Shown here piece after piece: positions 20,171-33,405 of a stretch of DNA of 62,000 nucleotides; position 1 is the first letter of the stretch, and each line of letters begins with the position of its first letter. Below the pieces are notes generated by a model. That model ran no database searches, had not been told where the DNA came from, and worked only from the letters and a program-made list of their open reading frames with translations. Position numbers and translations under genes: made by a program. The stretch lies in contig NC_087067.1 in the NCBI RefSeq assembly GCF_963678635.1, positions 57,832,287 through 57,894,286 on the forward strand, read 5' to 3'. This DNA is from Symsagittifera roscoffensis. Its lineage: Eukaryota > Xenacoelomorpha > Acoela > Convolutidae.

Positions 20171-22164
20171 ATTTACTGGTTAGGCGATAGTTGCAGAAGT
20201 GAATTTGCGCTGTGGTGATTGTTTGTTCGAAAAAAAATTGTCGTCACAGTACTGGCAGTTTTTCTTTCTTTTTGGTCTTGACTACCAGACATTATTTGAG
20301 TTTTCACAAATTTGAAAGCAAGTGCTGCCTTTTTGGGTTTGGTAAAGCCTTTATAACTTGTTAAGGGTACCTGGGAAGGCCTAATTATTGTTTTCTTTTT
20401 TTTTCCTGGAATCATGTCTTTTTATGTGTCTATCAGTGATGCGGTTTTTCTCGTTACAAGTTTTTCTATTTTTGATCACAGTGACTGGTTGACATAGTTT
20501 TTTTGATGTGCTCATTTTTGTTCATTTATTCAATTATACTAGTGTTGCGATTGTTGCACTAGCGAAATCGTAGAGGAGTGTTTTTGTCCCAATAAAGTTG
20601 TCACAAATTGGTAGTTTCCACTTGCTTTTGGTCTTGGCTACTGAATGTTTATTTAGTTTTGACATCTTTGAAATACCCAGCGACGCTTTTTCGGGGTGTT
20701 AATGCGCTGTGGCCATGCTGACGGTTCCTGGGAGTACTAAGTTTTTGATTTTGGTGTTAATGTTTTTGATATATGTCTTTTTCTGTGTTCATCTTTGATG
20801 CGATTTTTTGTGGTACAAATTTTTTTCATTTTTGAGGACAGTGTGTGGCTAGTTAAGTCAACTTGATGTGTTCATTATTGTTTCATTCGTCAAATTTTAT
20901 GGTTAGGCGATAGTTGCAGAAGCGAATTTGCTCTGTGGTGATTTTTTGTTCGAAAATAATGTCGTCACATTACTGGCAGTTTTTCTATCTTTTTGGTCTT
21001 GACTACCAGACATTATTTGAGTTCTCACAAATTTGAAAGGCAGTGGTGCCTTTTTGGGTTTGGTGATGCCTTAAAATTTGTTAAGGGTACCTGGGAAGGC
21101 TTAATTATTGATTTCACTTTTTTTTACTGGAATCATGTCTTTTTATGTGTCTATCAGTGATGCAGTTTTTCTCGTTACAAGTTTTTCCTTTTTTGATCAC
21201 AGTGACTGGTTGACATAGTTTTTTTGATGTGCTCTTTTTTGTTCATTTATTCAATTCTACTAAAGTTGCGATTGTTGCACTAGCAAATTCGCGCTGGAGT
21301 GTTTTTTTCTCAATAAAGTTGTCACAAATTGGTAGTTTCCACTTGCTTTTGGTCTTGGCTACTGAAGGTTTCCTCAGTTTTGACATCTTTGAAATACCCA
21401 GCGACGCTTTTTCTGAGTGTTAATGCGTTGGGGCCATGCTGACGGTTCCTGGGAGTACTAAGTTTTTGATTTTGGTGTTAATGTTTCTGAAATATGTCTT
21501 TTTCTGTGTTCATCTTTTATGCGGTTTTTTGTGATTTAAATTTTTTCATTTATGAGGACAGTGTGTGGCTAGTTAAGTCATCTTGATGTGTTCATTGTTG
21601 TTTCATTCGTCAAATTTACTGGTTAGGCGATAGTTGCAGAAGCGAATTTGCGCTGTGGTGATTTTTTGTTCGAAAAAAATTGTCGTCACAGTACTGGCAG
21701 TTTTTCTTTCTTTTTGGTCTTGACTACCAGACATTATTTGAGTTTTCACAAATTTGAAAGGCAGTGGTGCCTTTTTGGGTTTTCTGATGCCTTTATAACT
21801 TGTTAAGGGTACCTGGGAAATTTACTTTTTGATTTCATTTTTTTTTCTGGAAACATGTCTTTTATGTGTCTATCAAAGATGTGGTTTTTTCTCATTACAA
21901 GTTTTTCCTTTTTTGATCACAGTGACTGGTTGACATAGTTTTGTTGATGTGCTCAATTTTGTTCATTTATTCAAATCTACTAGTGTTGCGATTGTTGCAC
22001 TCGCTATTTCGCGCTGGAGTGTTTTTGTCTCAATAAAGTTGTCACAAATTGGTAGTTTCCACTTGCTTTTGGTCTTGGCTACTGAAGATTTCTTCAGTTT
22101 TGACATCTTTGAAATACCCAGCGACGCTTTTTCGGAGTGTTAATGCGTTGGGGCCATGCTGACG

Positions 22165-22212
22165 GTTAGTTCCTGGGTGTAGTTCCTTGGAGTACTAGTT
22201 CCTGGGAGTACT
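22165..22212 (+). repeat. Small local repeat expansion in one A-alpha subunit
   Basis: The usual GGTTCCTGGGAGTACTAAG is expanded to three imperfect versions of AGTTCCTGGGTGTAGTTCC-like sequence, lengthening this unit to 754 bp. It is unique in the window and looks like replication slippage. Confidence 0.7.
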
Positions 22213-25174
22213 AAGTTTTTGATTTTGGTGTTAATGATTCTGAAATATGTCTTTTTCTGTGTTCATCTTTTATACGGTTTTTTGTGGTTTAATTTTTTTC
22301 ATTTATGAGGACAGTGTGTGGCTAGCTAAGTCATCTTGATGTGTTCATTGTTGTTTCATTCGTCAAATTTACTGGTTAGGCGATAGTTGCAGAAGCGAAT
22401 TTGCGCTGTGGTGATTTTTTGTTCGAAAAAAATTGTCGTCACAGTACTGGCAGTTTTTCTTTCTTTTTGGTCTTGACTACAGGACATTATTTGAGTTTTC
22501 ACAAATGTGAAAGGCAGTGGTTTCTTTTTGGGTTTTCTGATGCCTTTATAACTTGTTAAGGGTACCTGGGAAATTTAATTTTTGATTTCACTTTTTTTTT
22601 CTGGAATCATGTCTTTTTATGTGTCTATCAGTGATGTGGTTTTTCTCATTACAAGTTTTTCCATTTTTGATCACAGTGACTGGTTGACATAGTTTTGTTG
22701 ATGTGCTCATTTTTGTTCATTTATTCAAATCTACTAGTGTTGCGATTGTTGCACTCGCGATTTCCCACTGGAGTGTTTTTGTCTCAATAAAGTTGTCACA
22801 AATTGGTAGTTTCCACTTGTTTTTGGTCTTGGCTACTGAGTGTTTCTTCAGTTTTGACATCTTTGAAATTACCAGCGACGCTTTTTTGGGGTGTTAATGC
22901 GTTGTGGACATGCTGACAGTTCCTGGGAGTACTAAATTTTTAATTTTGCTATTTATGTTTCTGAAATATGTCTTTTTTTGTGTTCATCTTTGATGCGATT
23001 TTTTGTGGTTTAAATTTTTTCATTTTTGAGGACAGTGTGTGGCTAGTTAAGTCATCTTGATGTGTTCATTGTTGTTTCATTCGTCAAATTTACTGGTTAG
23101 GCGATAGTTGCAGAAGCGAATTTGCGCTGTGGTGATTTTTTGTTCGAAAAAAATTGTCGTCACAGTACTGGCAGTTTTTCTTTCTTTTTGGTCTTGACTA
23201 CCAGACATTATTTGAGTTTTCACAAATCTGAAAGGCAGTGGTGCCTTTTTGGGTTTTTTGATGCCTTTATAACTTGTTAAGGGTACCTGGGAAATTTAAT
23301 TTTTGATTTCACTTTTTTTTTCTGGAATCATGTCTTTTTATGTGTCTATCAGTGATGTGGTTTTTCTCATTACAAGTTTTTCCATTTTTGATCACAGTGA
23401 CTGGTTGACATAGTTTTGTTGATGTGCTCATTTTTGTTCATTTATTCAAATCTACTATGTTGCGATTGTTGCACTCGCGATTTCGCGCTGGAGTGTTTTT
23501 GTCTCAAAAAGTTGTCACAAATTGGTAGTTTCCACTTGCTTTTGGTCTTGGCTACTGAATGTTTCTTCAGTTTTGACCTTTTTGAAATACCCAGCGACGC
23601 TTTTTCGGGGTGTTAATGCGTTGTGGCTATGCTGACGGCTCCTGGGAGTACTAAGTTTTTGATTTTGTTGTTAATGTTTCTGAAATATGTCTTTTTCTGT
23701 GTTCATCTTTTATTCGGTTTTTTTGTGGTACAAGTTTTTTCATTTTGAGGACAGTGTGTGGCTAGTTAAGTCATCTTGATGTGTTCATTATTGTTTCATT
23801 CGTCGAATCTACTAAGAAAGCGATAGTTGCAGAAGTGAATTTGCGCTGTGGTGATTTTTTTGTTCGAAAAAAATGTCGTCATACAACTGGCAGTTTTTCT
23901 TTCTTTTTGTTCTTGACTACTAGACATTATTTGAGTTTTCACAAATTTGAAAGGCAGTGGTGCCTTTTTGGGTTTGGTGATGCCTTTATAACTTGTTAAG
24001 GGTACCTGGGAAGGCTTGAATATTGATTTCATTTTTTAAACTGGAATCATGTCTTTTTATGTGTCTATCAGTGGTGCGGTTTTTCTCGTTACAAGTTTTT
24101 CCATTTTTGATCACAGTGACTGGTTGACATAGTTTTTTTGATGTGCTCATGTTTGTTCATTTATTCAAATCTACTAGTGTTACGATTGTTGCACTAGCAA
24201 ATTCGCGCTGGAGTGATTTTTTCTCAATAAAGTTGTCACAAATTGATAGTTTCCACTTGTTTTTGGTCTTGGCAACTAAATGTTTCTTCAGTTTTGACAT
24301 CTTTGAAATACCCAGCGACGCTTTTTCGGGGTGTTAATGCAGTGTGGCCATGCTGGCGGCTCCTGGGAGTGCTATGTTTTTGATTTTGGTGTTAATGTTT
24401 CTGAAATATGTCTTTTTCTGTGTTCATTTTTTATGCGGTTTTTTGTGGTACAAGTTTTTTCATTTTTGAGGACAGTGTGTGGCTTGTTAAGTAATCTTGA
24501 TGTGTTCATTGTTGTTTCCTTCGTCAATTTTGCTGGTTAGGCGGTAGTTGCAGAAGCGAATTTGCGCTGTGGTGATTTTTTGTTCGAAAAAAATGTCGTC
24601 ACATTACTGGCAGTTTTTCTTTCTTTTTGGTCTTGACTACCAGACATTATTTGAGTTTTCACAAATTTTAAAGGCATTGGTGCTTCTTTGGGTTTGGTGA
24701 TGCCTTTATAACTTGTTAAGGGTACCTGGGAAGGCTTAAATATTGATTTCACTTTTTTTTACTGGAATCATGTCTTTTTATGTGTCTATCAGTGATGCGG
24801 TTTTTCTCATTACAAGTTTTTCCATTTTTGATCACAGTGACTGGTTGACATAGTTTTTTTGATGTGCTCATTTTTGTTCATTTATTCAAATCTACTAGTG
24901 TTGCGATTGTTGCACTAGCGAATTCGCGCTGGAGTGTTTTTGTCTCAATAGAGTTGTCACAAATTGGTAGTTTCCACTTGCTTTTGGTCTTGGCTATTGA
25001 ATGTTTCTTCAGTTTTGCCATCTTTGAATTACCCAGCGACGCTTTTTTGGGGTTTTAATGCGTTGTGGACATGCGGACGGTTCCTGGGAGTACTAAATTT
25101 TTAATTTTGCTATTTTTGTTTCTGAAATCTGTCTCTTTTGTTTTCATCTTTGATGCGATTTTTTGTGGTACAAA

Positions 25175-28066
25175 TTTTTTTCATTTTTGACGACAGTGTG
25201 TGGCTAGTTAAGTTATCTTGATGTGTTCATTGTTGTTTCATTCGTCAAATTTACTGGTTAGGCGATAGTTGCAGAAGCGAATTTGCGATCTTTGAGGACA
25301 GTGTGTGGCTAGTTAAGTCATCTTTATGTGTTCATTGTTCTGTCATTCGTCAAATCTACTGGGTAGGCGATAGTTGCAGAAGCGAATTTGCGCTGTGGTG
25401 ATTTTTTGTTCGATAAAAATTGTCGTCACAGTACTGGCAGTTTTTCTTTCATTTTGGTCTTGACTTTGACTACCAGACATTATTTCAGTTTTCACAAATT
25501 TGAAAAGCAGCGGTGCCTTTTTGGGTTTGGTGATGCCTTTATAACTTGTTAAGGGTACCTGGGAAGGCTTATTTATTGATTTCACTTTTTTCCTGGAATC
25601 ATGTCTTTTTATGTGACTATCAGTGATGCGGTTTTTCTCGCTACAAGTTTTTCCATTTTTGATCACAGTGACTGGTTGACATAGTTTTTTTGATGTGCTC
25701 ATTTTTGTTCTTTTATTCAAATCTACTAGTGTTGCGATTGTTGCACTCGCGAATTCGCGCTGGAGTGGTTTTGTATCAATAAAATTGTCACAAATTGGTA
25801 GTTTCCACTTGCTTTTGGTCTTGGCTACTGAATGTTTCTTCAGTTTTGACATCTTTGAAACACCCAGCGACGCTTTTTCGGGGTGTTAACGCGTTGTGGC
25901 CATGCTGATGGTTCCCGGGAGTACTAAGTTTTTGATTTTGGTGTTAATGTTTCTGAAATATGTATTTTTTTGTGTTCATCTTTTATGCGGTTTTTTGTGG
26001 TACAACTTTTTTCTTTTTTGAGGACAGTGTGTGGCTAGTTAAGTCATCTTGATGTGTTAATTATTGTTTCATTCGTCAAATCTACTGGGAAAGCGATAGT
26101 TGCAGAAGCGAATTTGCGATCTTTGAGGACAGTGTGTGGCTAGTTAAGTCATCTTTATGTGTTCATTGTTGTTTCATTCGTCAAATCTACTGGGTAGGCG
26201 ATAGTTGCAGAAGCGAATTTGCGCTGTGGTGATTTTTTGTTCGAAAAAAATGTCGTCACATTACTGGCAGTTTTTCTTTCTTTTTGGTCTTGACTACCCG
26301 ACATTATTTGAGCTTTCACAAATTTGAAAGACAGTGGTGCCTTTTTGGGTTTGGTGATGCCTTTTTAACTTGTTAAGGGTACCTGGGAAGGTTTAATTAT
26401 TGATTTCACTTTTTTTTCCTGAGATCATGTCTTTTTATGTGTCTATCAGTGATGCGGTTTTTCTCCTTTCAAGTTTTTCCATTTTTCATCACAGTGACTG
26501 GTTGACATAGTTTTTTTGATGAGCTCCTTTTCGTTCATTTATTCAAATCTACTAGTTTTGCGATTGTTGCACTCGCGAATTCGCGCTGGAGTGTTTTTTT
26601 TCTCAATAAAGTTGTCACAAATTGGTAGTTTCCACTTGCTTTTGGTCTTGGCTACTGAATGTTTCTTCAGTTTTGACATCTTTGAAATACCCAGCGACGC
26701 TTTTTCGGGTTGTTAATGCGTTTTGGCCATGCTGACGGTTCCTGGGAGTACTAAGTTTTTGATTTTGCTGTTAATGTTTCTGAAATATGTTTTTTTCTGT
26801 GTTCACCTTTTTTGCGGTTTTTTGTGGTACAAGTGTTTTCATTTTAGATGACAGTGTGTGGCTAGTTAAGTCATCTTGATGTGTTCATTATTGTTTTCAT
26901 TCGTCAAATCTACTAGGAAAGTGATAGTTGCAGAAGCGAATTTGCGCTGTGATGATTTTTTGTTCGAAAAAAATGTCGCCACATTTCTGGCAGTTTTTCT
27001 TTCTTTTTGGTCTTGACTACCAGACATTATTTCAGTTTTCACAAGTTTGAAAGACAGTGGTGCCTTTTTGGGTTTGAAGATGCCTTTATAACTTGTTAAG
27101 GGTACCTGGGAAGGCTTAATTTTTGATTTCACTTTTTTTTTCCTGGAATCATGTCTTTTTATGTGTCTATCAGTGATGCGGTTTTTCTCCTTACAAGTTT
27201 TTCCATTTTTCATCACTGACTTGTTGACATAGTTTTTTTGATGTGCTCATTTTTGTTCATTTATTCAAATCTACTAGTTTTGCGATTGTTGCACTCGCGA
27301 ATTCGCGCTGGAGTGTTTTTGTCTCATTAAAGTTGTCACAAATTGGTAGTTTCCACTTGCTTTTGGTCTTGGCTACTGAATGTTTCTTCAGTTTTGCCAT
27401 CTTTGAAATACCCAGCGACGCTTTTTCGGGGTGTTAATGCGTTGTGGACATGCTGACGGTTGCTGGGAGTATTAAGTTTTTAATTTTGCTATTTGTGTTT
27501 CTGAAATATGTCTTTTTTGTGTACATCTTTGATGCGATTTTTTGTGGTACAATTTTTTTCTTTTTTGAGGACAGTGTGTGGCTAGTTAAGTCATCTTGAT
27601 GTGTTCATTGTTGTTTCATTCGTCAAATTTACTGGTTAGGCGATAGTTGCAGAAGCGAATTTGCGATCTTTGAGGACAGTGTGTGGCTAGTTAAGTTATC
27701 TTGATATGTTCATTGTTGTTTCATTCGTCAAATCTACTGGGTAGGCGATGGTTGCAGAAGTGAATTTGCGCTGTGGTCATTTTTTGTTCGAAAAAAATTG
27801 TCGTCACAGTACTGGCAGTTTTTCTTTCTTTTTGGTCTTGACTACCAGTCATTATTTGAGTTTTCACAAATTTGAAAGGCAGTGGTGCCTTTTTGGGTTT
27901 GTTGATGCCTCTTTAACTTGTTAAGGGTACCTGGGAAGGCTTAATTATTGATTTCACTTTTTTTTCCTGGAATCATGTCTTTTTATGTGTCTATCAGTGA
28001 TGCGGTTTTTCTCGTTACAAGTTTTCCATTTTTGATCACAGTGACTGGTTGACATAAATTTTTTGA
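25175..28066 (+). repeat. Family A units with an internal partial duplication (about 821-831 bp)
   Basis: Three of four successive units carry an extra stretch of about 105 bp at the start of A-beta. The block from GAGGACAGTGTGTGGCTAG to GCAGAAGCGAATTTGC is repeated, joined by GCGATCTTTGAGG (near 25286, 26119 and 27662). Unit lengths are 831, about 823 and 825 bp. The intervening unit (26518-27243) is of normal length. The shared join shows one duplication event later copied along the array. Confidence 0.85.
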
Positions 28067-29504
28067 TGTGCTCATTTTTGTTCATTTATTCAAGTCTACT
28101 AGTGTTGTGATTGTTGCACTCGCGAATATTCGCTGGAGTGTTTTTGTCTCAATAAAGTTGTCACAAATTGGTAGTTTCCACTTGCTTTTGGTCTTGGCTA
28201 CTGAATGTTTCTTCAGTTTTGACATCTTTGAAATACCCAGCGACGCTTTTTCGGGGTGTTAACGCGTTGTGGTCATGCTGACGGTTCCTGGGAGTACTAA
28301 GTTTTTGATTTTGGTGTTAATGTTTCTGAAATATGTCTTTTACTGTGTTCATCTTTTATGCGGTTTTTTGTGGTACAAGTTTTTTCATTTTTGAGGACAG
28401 TGTGTGTCTAGTTAAGTCATCTTGATGTGTTCATTATTGTTTTCATTCGTCAAATCTACTAGGAAAGCGATAATTGCAGAAGCGAATTTGCGCTGTGATG
28501 ATTTTTTGTTCGAAAAAAATGTCGTCACATTACTGGCAGTTTTTCTTTCTTTTTGGTCTTGACTACCAGATATTAATTGAGTTTTCACAAATTTGAAAGA
28601 CAGTGGTGCCTTTTTGGGTTTGGTGATGCCTTTATAACTTTTTAAGGGTACCTGGGAAGGCTTAATTATTGATTTCACTTTTTTTTCTGGAATCATGTCT
28701 TTTTATGTGTCTATCAGTGATGCGGTTTTTCTCCTTACAAGTTTATCCATTTTTCATCACAGTGACTGGTTGACATAGTTTTTTTGATGTGCTCATTTTT
28801 GTTCATTTATTCAAATCTACTAGTTTTGCGATTGTTGCACTCGCGAGTTCGCGCTGGAGTGTTTTTGTCTCAATAAAGTTGTCACAAATTGGTAGTTTCC
28901 ACTTGCTTTTGGTCTTGGCTACTGAATGTTTCTTCAGTTTTGACATCTTTGAAATACCCAGCGACGCTTTTTTGGGTTGTTAAAGCGTTGTGGCCATGCT
29001 GACGGTTCCTGGGAGTACTAAGTTTTTGATTTTGCTGTTAATGTTTCTGAAATATGTCTTTTTCCGTGTTCATCTTTTTTGCGGTTTTTTGTGGTACAAG
29101 TTTTTTCATTTTTGATGACAGTGTGTGGCTAGTTAAGTCATCTTGATGTGTTCATTATTGTTTCATTCGTCAAATCTACTAGGAAAGCGATAGTTGCAGA
29201 AGCGAATTTGCGCTGTGGTGATTTTTTGTTCGAAAAAAATGTCGTCACATTACTGGCAGTTTTTCTTTCTTTTTGGTCTTGACTACCAGATATTAATTGA
29301 ATTTTCACAAATTTGAAAGACAGTGGTGCCTTTTTGGGTTTGGTGATGCCTTTATAACTTTTAAGGGTACCTGGGAAGTCTTAATTATTGATTTCACTTT
29401 TTTTCCTGGAATCATGTCTTTTTATGTGTCTATCAGTGATGCGGATTTTCTCCTTACAAGTTTATCCATTTTTCATCACAGTGACTGGTTGACATAGTTT
29501 TTTT

Positions 29505-30225
29505 GATGTGCTCATTTTTGTTCATTTATTCAAATCTACTAGTTTTGCGATTGTTGCACTCGCGAGTTCGCGCTGGAGTGTTTTTGTCTCAATAAAGTTG
29601 TCACAAATTGGTAGTTTCCACTTGCTTTTGGTCTTGGCTACTGAATGTTTCTTCAGTTTTGACATCTTTGAAATACCCAGCGACGCTTTTTCGGGTTGTT
29701 AAAGCGTTGTGGCCATGCTGACGGTTCCTGGGAGTACTAAGTTTTTGATTTTGCTTTTAATGTTTCTGAAATATGTCTTTTTCCGTGTTCATCTTTTTTG
29801 CGGTTTTTTGTGGTACAAGTTTTTTCATTTTTGATGACAGTGTGTGGCTAGTTAAGTCATCTTGATGTGTTCATTATTGTTTCATTCGTCAAATCTACTA
29901 GGAAAGCGATAGTTGCAGAAGCGAATTTGCGCTGTGGTGATTTTTTGTTCGAAAAAAATGTCGTCACATTACTGGCAGTTTTTCTTTCTTTTTGGTCTTG
30001 ACTACCAGACATTATTTGAGTTTTCACAAATTTGAAAGGCAGTGGTGCCTTTTTGGGTTTGGTGATGCATTTAAAACTTGTTGAGGGTACCTGGGAAGGC
30101 TTGTTTATTGATTTCATTTTTTTTTCCTGGAATCATGTCTTTTTATGTGTCTATCAGTGATGCGGTTTTTCTCGTTACAAGTTTTTCCATTTTTGATCAC
30201 AGTGACTGGTTGACATAGTTTTTTT
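29505..30225 (+). repeat. Prototype family A dimer (A-alpha plus A-beta)
   Basis: A clean 721-bp unit. A-alpha spans 29505-29863 (359 bp) and A-beta 29864-30225 (362 bp). The two halves are recognisable homologues. GATGTGCTCATTTTTG pairs with GATGTGTTCATTATTG; GCGAGTTCGCGCTGGAGTG with GCGAATTTGCGCTGTGGTG; TTGGTCTTGGCTACTG with TTGGTCTTGACTACCAG. At the end of each half, a GCGGTTTTTTGTGGTACAAG block in alpha pairs with GCGGTTTTTCTCGTTACAAG in beta. The middle third of each half is the most diverged. The family is therefore an old monomer of about 360 bp reorganised into a dimer, as seen in many centromeric satellites. Confidence 0.92.
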
Positions 30226-30365
30226 AATGTGCTCACTTTTGTTCATTTATTCAAATCTACTAGTGTTGCGATTGTTGCACTCGCGAATTGGCGCTGGAGT
30301 GTTTTTGTCTCAATAAACTTGTCACAAGCTGGTAGTTTCCACTTGCTTTTAAACTTGGCTACTGA

Positions 30366-33300
30366 ATGTTTCTTCAGTTTTGACATCTTTGAAATACCCA
30401 GCGACGCTTTTTCGGGTTGTTAAAGCGTTGTGGCCATGCTGAAGGTTCCTGGGAGTACTAAGTTTTTGATTTTGCTTTTAATGTTTCTGAAATATGTCTT
30501 TTTCCGTGTTCATCTTTTTTGCGGTTTTTTGTGGTACAAGTTTTTTCATTTTTGATGACAGTGTGTGGCTAGTTAAGTCATCTTGATGTGTTCATTATTG
30601 TTTCATTCGTCAAATCTACTAGGAAAGCGATAGTTGCAGAAGTGAATTTGCGCTGTGGTCACTTTTTGTTCGAAAAAAATTGTCGTCACAGTACTGGCAG
30701 TTTTTCTTTCTTTTTGGTCTTGACTACCAGACATTATTTGAGTTTTCACAAATTTGAAAGGCAGTGGTGCCTTTTTCGGTTTGTTGATGCCTCTTTAACT
30801 TTTTAAGGGTACCTGGGAAGGCTTAATTATTGATTTCACTTTTTTTTCTGGAATCATGTCTTTTTATGTGTCTATCAGTGATGCGGTTTTTCTCCTTACA
30901 AGTTTATCCATTTTTCATCACAGTGACTGGTTGACATAGTTTTTTTGATTTGCTCATTTTTGTTCATTTATTCAAATCTACTAGTGTTGCGATTGTTGCA
31001 CTCGCGAATTGGCGCTGGAGTGTTTTTGTCTCAATAAACTTGTCACAAGCTGGTAGTTTCCACTTGCTTTTAGTCTTGGCTACTGAATGTTTCTTCAGTT
31101 TTGACATCTTTGAAATACCCAGCGACGCTTTTTCGGGGTGTTAACGCGTTATGGCCATGCTGACGGTTCCTGGGAATACTAAGTTTTTAAATTTGCTATT
31201 TTTGTTTCTGAAATATGTCTTTTTTTGTGTTCATCTTTGATGCGATTTTTTGTGGTACAAGTTTTTTCATTTTTGAGGACAGTGTGTGGCTAGTTAAGTC
31301 ATTTTGATGTGTTCATTATTGTTTCATTCGTCGAATCTCCTAGGAAAGCGATAGTTGCAGAAGCGAATTTTGCGCGGTGATGATTTTTTGTTCGAAAAAA
31401 ATTGTCGTCACAGTACTTGCAGTTTTTCGTTCTTTTTGGTCTTGACTACCAGGCATTATTTGAGTTTTCACAAATTTGAAAGGCAGTAGTGCCTATTTGG
31501 GTTTGGTGATGCCTTTAAAACTTGTTAAGGGTACCTGGGAAGGCTTAATTATTGATTTCACTTTTTTTACTGGAATAATGTCTTTTTATGTGTCTATCAG
31601 TGATGAGGTTTTTCTCGTTACAAGTTTTTCCATTTTTGATCACAGTGACTGGTTGACATAGTTTTTTTGATGAGCTCATTTTTGTTCATTTATTCAAATC
31701 TACTAGTTTTGCGATTTTTGCACTAGCGAATTTGCGCTGGAGTGTTTTTGTCTCAATAAAGTTGTCACAAATTGGTAGTTTCCACTTGCTTTTGGTCTTG
31801 GCTACTGAATGTTTCTTCAGTTTTGACATCTTTGAAATACCCAGCGACGCTTTTTCGGGTTGTTAATGCGTTGTGGCCATGCTGACGGTTCCTGGGAGTA
31901 CTAAGTTTTTGATTTTGGTGTTATTGTGTCTGAAATATGTCTTTTTCTGTGTTCATCTTTTTTGCGGTTTTTTGTGGTACAAGTTTTTTCATTTTTGAGG
32001 ACAGTGTGTGGCTAGTTAAGTCATCTTGATGTGTTCACTTTTGTTTCATTCGTCAAATCTACTAGGAAAGCGATAGATGCAGAAGCGAATTTGCGCTGTG
32101 GTGTTTTTTTGTTCGAAAAAAATGTCGTCACATTACTGGCAGTTTTTCTTTCTTTTTGGTCTTGACTACCAGACATTTTTTTGACTACTGAATGGTACAA
32201 GTTTTTGATTTTGGTGTTATTGTGTCTGAAATATGTCTTTTTTTGTGTTCATCTTTTTTGCGGTTTTTTGTGGTACAAGTTTTTTCATTTTTGAGGACAG
32301 TGTGTGGCTAGTTAAGTCATCTTGATGTGTTCACTTTTGTTTCATTCGTCAAATCTACTAGGAAAGCGATAGTTGCAGAAGCGAATTTGCGCTGTGGTGT
32401 TTTTTTGTTCGAAAAAAATGTCGTCACATTACTGGCAGTTTTTCTTTCTTTTTGGTCTTGACTACCAGACATTTTTTTGACTACTGAATGGTACAAGTTT
32501 TTGATTTTGGTGTTAATGTTTCTACAAGTTTTTCCATTTTTGATCACAGTGACTGGTTGACATAGTTTTTTTGATTTTCTTCAGTTACTGAATGTTTCTT
32601 CAGTTTTGACATCTTTGAAATACCCAGCGACGCTTTTTCGGGTTGTTAAAGCGTTGTGGCCATGCTGAAGGTTCCTGGGAGTACTAAGTTTTTGATTTTG
32701 CTTTTAATGTTTCTGAAATATGTCTTTTTCCGTGTTCATCTTTTTTGCGGTTTTTTGTGGTACAAGTTTTTTCATTTTTGATGACAGTGTGTGGCTAGTT
32801 AAGTCATCTTGATGTGTTCATTATTGTTTCATTCGTCAAATCTACTAGGAAAGCGATAGTTGCAGAAGTGAATTTGCGCTGTGGTCACTTTTTGTTCGAA
32901 AAAAATTGTCGTCACAGTACTGGCAGTTTTTCTTTCTTTTTGGTCTTGACTACCAGACATTATTTGAGTTTTCACAAATTTGAAAGGCAGTGGTGCCTTT
33001 TTCGGTTTGTTGATGCCTCTTTAACTTTTTAAGGGTACCTGGGAAGGCTTAATTATTGATTTCACTTTTTTTTCTGGAATCATGTCTTTTTATGTGTCTA
33101 TCAGTGATGCGGTTTTTCTCCTTACAAGTTTATCCATTTTTCATCACAGTGACTGGTTGACATAGTTTTTTTGATTTGCTCATTTTTGTTCATTTATTCA
33201 AATCTACTAGTGTTGCGATTGTTGCACTCGCGAATTGGCGCTGGAGTGTTTTTGTCTCAATAAACTTGTCACAAGCTGGTAGTTTCCACTTGCTTTTAGT

Positions 33301-33386
33301 CTTGGCTACTGAATGTTTCTTCAGTTTTGACATCTTTGAAATACCCAGCGACGCTTTTTCGGGGTGTTAACGCGTTGTGGCCATGC
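30366..33386 (+). repeat. Displaced duplication within family A (copies 2,226 bp apart)
   Basis: About 30366-31160 recurs at about 32590-33386. Both contain GTTAAAGCGTTGTGG, CTGAAGGTTCC, TTTTTCGGTTTGTTGATGCC, GATTTGCTCATTTTTG and AATTGGCGCTGGAG. Between them lie normal and deleted units (31160-32590). The second copy is entered through a shortened A-alpha (GATTTTCTTCAGTTACTG at about 32572). It ends at 33386, where A-alpha jumps into a TTTC-rich stretch of A-beta. Confidence 0.8.
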
Positions 33387-33405
33387 TTTCTTTCTTTCTT
33401 TCTTT
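33385..33405 (+). repeat. Short (TTTC)n run at a subunit join
   Basis: Four to five TTTC units where A-alpha (GTTGTGGCCATGC) joins A-beta (TTTCTTTTTGGTC). Normal A-beta has only TTTTTCTTTCTTTTTGG. The run probably seeded the misaligned exchange or was lengthened by it. Confidence 0.65.

Noticed and set aside
20180-20190. Telomere-like TTAGGC in GGTTAGGCGATAG of A-beta
   Set aside because: It is a single hexamer per unit and is never tandem.
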